From Calocera cornea HHB12733 (taxonomy: Eukaryota; Basidiomycota; Dacrymycetes; Dacrymycetales; Dacrymycetaceae): DNA of 64,000 nt. Made by a program: the position numbers and the translations under genes. Position 1 is the stretch's first letter; every line of letters begins with the position of its first letter. Location: NCBI GenBank assembly GCA_001632435.1, contig KV423923.1:260281-324280 (forward strand), read 5' to 3'. This document shows positions 56,451-64,000 of this stretch, piece after piece. Under the pieces are notes generated by a model. The model was not told where the DNA came from, made no database searches, and saw only the letters and a program-made list of their open reading frames with translations.

Positions 56451-58824
56451 ATGCTCGCCCTCATCGCGCTGGCGGGCCTGTCCGCCGCCCAGTCCGCTAC
56501 CCTTCCGCCCTACCTCGCAACCGCCTCCCCCGCCTACACGGGTGCGGCCAACTTCCCCCAGGCCCTGTTCGCCCAGTACTGGCCCGGGTTCGAGCCGTCC
56601 CAGACGACAGCGCAGGTGCAGCCGAAGATCACCGATCCCATCTCGGGGGTTGTGTACCCGCTGGAGCTGACGGATCCTAATACTATCCCTGATGTGCGTC
56701 TCCTTGTGCTGAGTGTGGGGGTGGATGCTGATGGGACTGGGTAGAACGATTTGACGGACGTTTACGTCCTCCCGCCTTCCCTGCTCACAGACGCGGTCAC
56801 CGGCCCCCTCTCCGCCAACACCTCCCTCTCCACGCCCGGCAGCGCCTCCCTCGCTTCCCTCGCGACCCAGAGCATCATCGACATCATCAACGGCACGTCG
56901 ATCAACTCGACCTGCGGGAAATGCCTGGCCGCGCTGGGGGTGGGCAAGGTGCTGGCGAATACCGCGCCATGGGAGGTGCCGGGCGTGCTGATCGAGCTGT
57001 GTAACATGTATGGGTACTCGGTGCGCGCTCTTTCTCTCAGACAGGGAACTGAGCTGACTTGCTGCGGGGTACAGAGCTACGGCACCTGCGCGGAGAACTT
57101 TGGAACTACCTCAGACGGTGATATCGCCACGCAGATCCTCGCGCTCGCGGACGTGACGGGTCAGGACGGCGAGTACCTGTGCTCCTTGTTCATCAACGTG
57201 CGTCCTGCCGTCTCCCATCCTGCGCATACAGCTCCCTAACTCGCCCCATAGTACTCGTGCGACCTCCCCGCAGCCAACCCGCTGAACATGACTGGTTACT
57301 TCTCCACGCCCAAACCGTCCACGGCCGTCGCCCCTCCTCAGTCCGGCGAGCGCATCCGCGTCCTGCACATCTCCGACTTCCACCTCGACCCGCGGTACGC
57401 CACCGCCTCGGAAGCCGCCTGCTCGCAGTACCTCTGCTGCAGGTCGTACGCCGCCGCCACGAAGAGCCCCAACACCACTGTCCTACCTGCGCCGCGGTAC
57501 GGGGCGTATCAGTGCGACACGCCGTATGACCTGGCCGGGGTGGCTATTGGCGCTATCCCGGAGCTGGCGGGCGCCGGGCCGAGCGGGAAGGAGTTCGATT
57601 TTGCGATCTTTACTGGGGATCTGGTCAGCCATGATAACGACAACCAGCTGAGTCACGCGTATGTTGAGTATGAGGAGATCTCTGTGTAAGTGCTCCTATC
57701 TGGTGTTAGAAGGCTGGAGCTGACGCGCATGTATGCAGTTTCTCGATGCTCAAGTCCGCGCTTGGCGGCTCCCAGCTCTTCGCCGCCCTTGGGAACCACG
57801 ACTCCTGGCCGCAGGCGTACAACTCGCCCGTGACGCTGCAGCCGGCCTACCTGGCCGATCAATTTTCGTGGAACTACGAGCACATCTCCTCCCTCTGGCA
57901 GATGAACGGGTGGATCGACGAGACTGCTAAGGAGTACGCCAGTGTTCACTATGGGGGTTATGCGTATACTACCTGGAGGGGCCTCAAGGTCCTTGCGTTC
58001 AATACGGACTTCTGGTACACCGACAAGTGAGTGCTTCGCGGGCGGTGAGTTACAGGGACTGTGCTGATGCGGTATGCAGCTGGTACAACTACATCAACAC
58101 CTCCAACCCGGACGTCTCGGGCCAGTTCCGCTGGATGGCAGACGAGCTGCAAAAGTCCGAAGATGCCGGGCAGCGCGTGTGGATCATCGGGCACGTCCCG
58201 CCCGGGTGGGACGGCTACGCATCCATCCCCAACCCGACGAACCTGTTCTACCAGATCGTCGAGCGCTACTCGCCGCACGTGATCGCCGAGATTTTCTTCG
58301 GGCACAACCACGAGGACGAGTTCTCCGTCTTCTACGCCAACAATGGGACGAACGCCTCGGCCGCAACAGCGCTCGCGACGAGCTGGATCGCCCCTTCCCT
58401 CACGCCGCTGACGAACCTCAATTCTGGGTTCCGCGCGTACGACATCGACCCGGTGACGTTCAACGTACTCGACTCGTACACCTGGATCTCCAACATCTCC
58501 GCCGCCTCTGCGCTCGACAACCAGACTGCGCACGGGGCGAGCTACTCGTTCGAGTACTCGGCGCGCGAAGCGTACGGGGCGAACATCTCCTGGCCAGCGT
58601 CCGCCCCGCTCAACGCAACCTGGTGGCACCTCGTCACCGAGCAGTGGGAGATCAACCCCAGCCTCGTGGAGAGGTTCACGATCTACCAGGGGAAGAACTC
58701 AGTCAAGACGACCAACTGCACCAGCGAGGCGTGCGTCAGCTCGAAGATCTGCTATGCTCGCTCCGGATCGTTCCCTATCTCGGGTCTGTGTCCGTATGGC
58801 TCCGACTACGGCTCGGTGCAGTAA
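56451..58824 (+). CDS. Acid sphingomyelinase-like phosphodiesterase, copy 1
   Basis: Exons 56451-56693, 56745-57020, 57075-57197, 57252-57685, 57739-58026 and 58080-58824 give 702 aa. Short signal peptide ('MLALIALAGLSAAQS'). Residues ~140-230 form a saposin B-like domain with paired Cys ('TCGKCLAALGVGKVLANTAP', 'LCNMYGYS', 'YGTCAENF'), the lipid-presenting module of acid sphingomyelinases. The metallophosphoesterase domain carries all metal-site motifs: 'ISDFHLD', 'FTGDLVSHD', 'LGNHDSWPQ', 'IIGHVPPG' and 'FFGHNHEDEF'. Many Asn-x-Ser/Thr sites fit a secreted or vacuolar glycoprotein. It should split the phosphocholine or phosphoinositol head group from sphingolipids or phospholipids; the substrate is inferred from the family only. 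Confidence 0.88.
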
Positions 58825-59497
58825 AGGCACGTCGGCAGCTGCCGAAAGACGAATGCATCAATGCTCCTGTATCCGCCAAGGATCCTGTAACTTAGCAAAT
58901 TTTCTCATTGAAACGATGGTGGACGGGTACATCCTTTCCTAATGTAGCAAAGGGTTCTTGGGAGTTTTGCTTCATGTCACATAGAATTACCTTTGCTGCT
59001 GGAATGAACAGGGTTGATGGGTCTTCTCTTCTCGGCGATACCCAGTCAGCAACACGTGATCTTCAGAAGATCAGGGAAAGGCGTCAACAAACGCGACGCC
59101 ACACGCGTCTCTTCGCTGCCAGCAGTAAAGGTGCGTTTCCGGTCATAGCCCGTCCTCATTCGGCTGCCAGTACCCTTCATCCTACTTATGCTGGAATCAT
59201 TGGCTAGCCTCACGCGATTACCGTGCATAGTCTGATGACGATCCGTCGATATCCTGGGCACGTTCGTCACGTTCTCGTATACCCTTACCATCCTGGTACA
59301 TGGGCTCTGGCTGGCTAGGCGCGCGGCGCTCGCATTTGCGTCTGCACCATCTGCTCGGTCGGTATGCACAATGCTTCCTCTCATGAGGTACCGTACAACG
59401 CCGCGGCCGATCCATTTACGCTGCACACGGCGCGTCTACATAAAGTCGACACGCCCAAGGCGCTCAGACCGCAGAGAACTTGAAGGGCTCGTTGGCT
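58825..59497. other. Intergenic between sphingomyelinase copies 1 and 2
   Basis: Carries promoter blocks that recur upstream of copy 3 (listed separately) and a CATAAAG TATA candidate near 59439. No gene seen. Confidence 0.4.
59042..59059 (+). promoter_or_regulatory. Conserved upstream block with E-box, copy 2
   Basis: CAGTCAGCAACACGTGA, with palindromic CACGTG at 59053-59058, 445 nt before the start. The identical 17-mer occurs upstream of copy 3. A second shared block, TGGCACGTTCGTCA-like, lies near 59257. Confidence 0.5.
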
Positions 59498-61879
59498 ATG
59501 GGGCTCCTCGTACTCTCCCTGCCCCTTGCTGGCCTTGCGTTGGCGCAGACGCCCGCGCTGCCTCCCTACCTGCGCACCGCTGCACCGGCATACACCGGCG
59601 CTCCCAACTTCCCGGGCTATCTTTTCGCGGAGTTCTGGCCGGGATTCGAGCCTACGCAAACGGCTGTCCAGCCCCAGCCCAAGATCACAGATCCGATCAG
59701 CGGGGAGATTTACCCTCTGGAGCTCACCGACCCCGATACCATTCCTGAGGTGCGTTTATACTGCTGCGTCAATCAAATCATGTTCTCATGAGGCGTTGTC
59801 CAACAGTACGACACAACCGATCCGTATGTCATCCCGCCATCCCTGCTCACAAACACTGTGACTGGTCCGCTCCTTCCCGGGACGAACCTGTCTACGCCCG
59901 GCTCTCTTGCGCTGGCATCCCAAGCACTGCAGAGTATCCTCGAGATTGTCTCTGGCTCTCAAATTACGGAGAAGTGCGGAAAATGTCTAGCCGCGCTCTC
60001 TGTCGCCAAGATGCTCGCCAACACGGCGCCTTGGGAGGTGCCCGGTGTCTTGATCAGTCTGTGCAACACTTTTGGTTTCAAAGTGCGTTTGCCTCCTTTT
60101 TACTTATAGGGGTATCGCTCTTAACATATCAATAGAGTTACGGAACCTGCGCTGAGCAATTCGCCGTTAACACAGACGGGCAGATCGTCACACAAGTCCT
60201 TGCGCTTGCCGATGTAGCTGGGCAGGACGGGCAGTATATCTGCTCCCTCAACCTTGATGTAGGCTCGATCGATCTCCTCTATCTGTTAATCTTTGTATGA
60301 CACCATCTGCAGTACAGTTGCGCACTACCGGCTGTCAATGAGCTGGACTTGACCGGATACTTTGCCTCGCCAAAACCTGTGAATGCAGTTGCGCCCGAAC
60401 CGAGCGGCGAGCGCGTCCGGGTGCTCCATCTGTCCGATTTTCACCTGGACCCAAGGTACTCGACGCATGCCGAGGCGGACTGTACTACTAGTCTTTGCTG
60501 TCGCTCCAACAACTTCAACACCGCCAGTCCCAATCAGACCGTGTTCCCCGCGCCTCGATATGGAGCATTCCTGTGTGACACGCCCTACGATCTGGCCGGT
60601 GTTGCGGTCGAGGCTATTCCTGTTCTCGCTGGTGCAGGACCAACCGGGAGGGAGTTCGACTTTGCCATCTTCACTGGCGATCTTGTCTCGCACGACAACG
60701 ACCATCAGCTGAGCCGGGCATTTGTTGAGTACGAGCAAGCATCAATGTACATCATAATTTGCCATGCTGTGCGAACAGGGCTTATCACTTCCCAACAGAT
60801 ACTCGATGATAAAAAATGTTATCGGCTACGTTCCATTGTACCCCACTCTCGGCAATCACGACGGTTGGCCCCAAGCTTACAACTCTCCACTCACTCTGCA
60901 ACCCGAATACCTCGCAAACCAATTCTCTTGGGATTACCAACACGTCTCGGCTCTATGGGCTGGGTATGAGTGGATAGATGATACTGCGTACCAGTATGCC
61001 AGCGTCCACTACGGCGGCTACGCTGTTTCGACCTGGAGGGGCCTCAAGATCATCTCCTTCAACACCGATTTCTGTAAGCACACCGGGATACTGTTTGAAT
61101 CGCCTAATCTCTCGTCCATAGGGTACAGAGATAACTGGTTCAACCTTATCAACACGACGAATCCAGACATCTCCGGTCAATTCCGTTGGATGGCTGACGA
61201 GCTTCAGGCGTCTGAAGATGCGGGACAGCGCGTCTGGATAATCGGTCATGTCCCTCCCGGCTGGAGCGGAACAAACTCCTTGCCGAACCCGACCAATCTG
61301 TTCTATCAGATCGTGGACCGCTATTCGCCTCACGTAATTGCTGAGATCTTCTTCGGCCACACGCATGAGGACGAGTTCTCCATTTTCTACGCGAACAATG
61401 GAACCAACGCTTCCGCTGACACGGCTCTGGCAACTGGTTGGACTGCACCCTCCCTTACGCCTCTCACGAACCTTAACTCCGGTTTTCGAGCGTACGACAT
61501 CGATCCGGTCACCTTCAACATCCTCGACTCTTACACGTGGTTCTCGAATGTCACGGCTGCACCGGAGCTGGACAACCAGACAGCACATGGTGCTACGTAT
61601 ACATTCGAGTACTCCGCCCGCGAGGCATACGGCGCGAACATTTCCTGGCCTGCGACCGCACCTCTCAACGCCACTTGGTGGCATCTTGTTACGGAACAAT
61701 GGGAGATCAACCCGAGCCTTGTTGAAAAGTTCACCATCTACGAGGGCAAGAGCTCGACTTTCACAACCAACTGCACAAGCACCGCGTGCATTGAATCGAA
61801 GATCTGTTACGCTCGATCCGGATCCGTCCCTCTCGCTGGCCTCTGCCCATATGGCTCAACATACGGTTCGGTTCAGTAA
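59498..61879 (+). CDS. Acid sphingomyelinase-like phosphodiesterase, copy 2
   Basis: Exons 59498-59749, 59807-60082, 60136-60258, 60313-60746, 60799-61073 and 61122-61879 give 705 aa. Exons 2, 3 and 4 have exactly the sizes of copy 1 (276, 123, 434 nt). Signal peptide 'MGLLVLSLPLAGLALA'. Saposin B-like segment ('KCGKCLAALSVAKMLANTAP', 'YGTCAEQF'), then 'LSDFHLDPRYS', 'FTGDLVSHDND', 'TLGNHDGWPQ', 'IIGHVPPGWSG' and 'FFGHTHEDEF' supply the metal ligands. The intron before 'WFN' has moved by a few codons relative to copy 1 ('DFW' split in the Trp codon). C-terminus 'YGSTYGSVQ' as in copy 1. Secreted or vacuolar. Confidence 0.88.
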
Positions 61880-62443
61880 ACGCCAGCTTATGTATTAATA
61901 CGTGTAGTGGGTTGATGGGGGTATGGAATGTTATGCTGTTATTATCCGGCCCAAATGGAATGGTGTGTTGCATGCGGTTGCGCTCGGCTTCAATCCAGTC
62001 AGCAACACGTGACTTGCACCAACGCGTCAAAATTGCAGACGCCACGCGCCCTGTCATGCAGCCAGCACTTTCCTGGTGACTGCATGTCTATTCCGGGACA
62101 CGTCCAGCTCATACCGATTCATCTTGATCATGCTTTACGCTACTTTCCGGATGTTTGAAGTACCGCCAATACCTGATGGCGAGAAAGCATACCCTTGGCA
62201 CGTTCGTCAGATCGTCCTCTAGCTGGACATCGTGAGCTCTTGGCAGCCCCAGACTAGGGGTTTGCCGAGACCGTCTACTTGTGCACAATATGCGATATAT
62301 GGATCCTTGTGTGCAATGAAGTTCCTACGAGGTGGTGGCCTATCTTTTATGCATATTGTGGAGGAAACCAATAAATACGAGCTTGCCTGGCGCGTCGATC
62401 TCTTGCCGCTTGTGCAGCGCCTTGTGGGCACAGTCTGCTCGGT
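61880..62443. other. Intergenic between sphingomyelinase copies 2 and 3
   Basis: Contains the promoter blocks shared with copy 2 and an AATAAATA TATA candidate near 62368. No gene seen. Confidence 0.4.
61996..62012 (+). promoter_or_regulatory. Conserved upstream block with E-box, copy 3
   Basis: Same 17-mer as upstream of copy 2, CACGTG at 62006-62011, 438 nt before the start. TTGGCACGTTCGTCA near 62194 is the second shared block. Confidence 0.5.
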
Positions 62444-64000
62444 ATGCTCAGCATGGCAAATCTGCTGTTGTCAGTCTCTATGGCTGGCCTGGCATTGGCG
62501 CAGACGCCCGCCCTGCCTCCTTACTTGCAAACGGCATCGGCTGCCTACACCGGTGCACCGTACTTCCCCAGCTACTTGTTTGCGCAATACTGGCCAAGCT
62601 TTGAACCCACCCAGACGGTGGTTCAGCCACAGCCCAAGATCACCGATCCGATCAACGGCATGATCTATCCCCTGGAGCTGACCGATCCAGCCACGATCCC
62701 CGACGTACGTCTGTAGTCCATGGCTGTAGTCGTGATTGTGATCTCATCGTCATCTGGACAGGCGGACACTACGGATCCCTATGTTCTTCCGCCGTCTCTT
62801 CTCACTGATGCAGTTGTCGGTCCCCTCTTGCCCATCACGAATTTATCTACACCTGGATCTCTTGCCTTGGCGGCTCAGGCGCTGCAAAGCATTTTGGAGA
62901 TTGCATACGGTAAGGATATCAACGAGACCTGTGGGAAATGCACGGCCGCGCTGGGTGTTGGAAAGATGCTCGCCAACACCGCTCCTTGGGAGGTTCCGGG
63001 CCTGCTGATCAGTCTGTGCAATGAGTTTGCATATGATGTAAGCGGTTAGCCTCGAGCAAGTTTGTACTGAACCTATCTTGTAGAGCTACGGAACGTGCAC
63101 CGAGAACTTTGCAGTCAACAGCGATGGAGATATTGCGACGCAGGTTCTGGCGCTTGCAGACGTCACCGGACAGGATGGGCAATATATCTGCTCTTTGTTC
63201 ATCGACGTATGTATTGTCGTGTTACTTCATGGCTGGGTTTGCGTTGATATCTATCCAGAGCACCTGTCCGCTACCTGCCGTCAACGAGCTCGATTTGACA
63301 GGCTACTTTGCAACCCCGAAGCCCGCTAATGCTGTTGCACCTTCCCCGAGTGGCGAGCGCATCCGTGTCCTACATCTGTCAGACTTCCATCTCGATCCTC
63401 GATACTCCACGTACTCCGAAGCGGATTGCGCACAATACCTGTGCTGCCGCTCTTATAGCACGAACGGGCAGAGCCCCAACCAGACAATTCTTCCTGCCGC
63501 GAGATACGGCGCATACTATTGCGATACGCCCTACGATCTGGCTGGCGCGGCTATCGAGGCTATACCTATTCTGGCGGGTGCCGGCCCGACAGGAAGGGAG
63601 TTTGACTTTGCTATATTCACTGGCGACCTTACCTCGCACGACAACGATAATCAGCTCAGCCGCGCGTATGTCGAATATGAGGAGACATCGGTGTACGTAT
63701 GGCGTCTGCTTTCGCTTCTCTTTCGCATACTGAGAACCCCTTCAGCTACTCGATGATCAAGTATGCTATTGGGTACTCGCCCATATATCCCACTCTGGGC
63801 AACCACGACACGTGGCCTCAAGCATACAACTCTCCTCTAACCCTTCAGCCGGAGTATCTTGCCAATCAGTTCTCCTGGAACTATGAGTATATCTCAGCAC
63901 TGTGGGCAGAAGCGGGCTGGATCGACAGTACTACATATCAATATGCCAGCGTGCATTATGGTGGATACGCCTACACCACATGGAGGGGACTCAGAATCAT
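62444..64000 (+). CDS. Acid sphingomyelinase-like phosphodiesterase, copy 3 (partial)
   Basis: Exons 62444-62704, 62762-63037, 63084-63206, 63259-63692 and 63746 to beyond the window end. Signal peptide ending 'AGLALAQ', then 'TPALPPYLQTASAAYTGAP' as in copy 2. Saposin B-like domain ('TCGKCTAALGVGKMLANTAP', 'YGTCTENF') and the first metal-site motifs ('LSDFHLDPRYS', 'FTGDLTSHDND', 'TLGNHDTWPQ') are present; the His-rich C-terminal motifs lie outside the window. Exons 2-4 are the same size as in copies 1 and 2. It resembles copy 2 more than copy 1 in both protein and promoter, so the array probably grew by duplication of this pair. Confidence 0.86.

Noticed and set aside
1..64000. tRNA, rRNA, CRISPR, insertion sequence or retroelement
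   Set aside because: No cloverleaf, rRNA-like stretch, spaced repeats, integrase/reverse transcriptase frame or terminal repeats were seen by eye; a tRNAscan or RepeatMasker run would be decisive.

Overview
This window is from a filamentous basidiomycete nuclear genome, very probably an Agaricomycete. Genes are cut by many GT-AG introns of about 45-70 nt with CTNAC-type branch sites, and are packed closely on both strands. The content is typical of that group: a class I-type hydrophobin, a large P450 complement, cysteine-rich secreted proteins and lineage-specific paralogue families. I saw no rRNA, tRNA, CRISPR array or transposase. All exon boundaries were worked out by eye from splice signals, reading frame and comparison between paralogues.

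Layout. 1-6.7 kb: hydrophobin 3' end, two tandem cullin-N-terminus-like genes (the second truncated) and a 1115-aa disordered protein with a Net1/Dnt1-like N-terminus. 7.4-13.8 kb: tandem array of a cysteine-rich secreted protein family that I do not recognise (copies A, B, C, D and relics E1/E2). 14.2-15.2 kb: a BTB/POZ gene. 16-32.5 kb: six apparently intact cytochrome P450 genes, three on + then three on -, converging on another copy of the secreted family (F). 33.6-40.2 kb: two tandem large membrane proteins with a WW-like domain. 41.8-43.7 kb: an ACOT9-type acyl-CoA thioesterase. 43.9-44.7 k: secreted family copy G. 45.4-47.2 kb: a GT61-type glycosyltransferase. 47.9-50.9 kb: two paralogous small Cys/His-rich proteins. 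51-53.2 kb: an NCS1 nucleobase/allantoin-type permease. 53.8-55.5 kb: an S10 serine carboxypeptidase. 56.4-64 kb: three tandem sphingomyelinase-like phosphodiesterases, the third cut by the window end.

The most interesting content is the secreted family. Four copies look intact (A, D, F, G), two have damaged C-termini (B, C) and the rest are relics. Intact members share four exons with phase-0 introns, an invariant Ser-Pro-His-Arg-Ala-Arg-Gln-Ser stretch just after the signal peptide, about twelve cysteines, and a final 18-nt exon that encodes only Asp-Leu-Arg-Pro-Trp (Asp-Ser-Val-Pro-Trp in G) and the stop. Exons 1 and 2 look like duplicates of one module. The secreted, cell-wall, lipid-hydrolysing and P450 genes suggest an accessory region shaped by tandem duplication. 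I see no backbone enzyme that would make the P450s a classical biosynthetic cluster.
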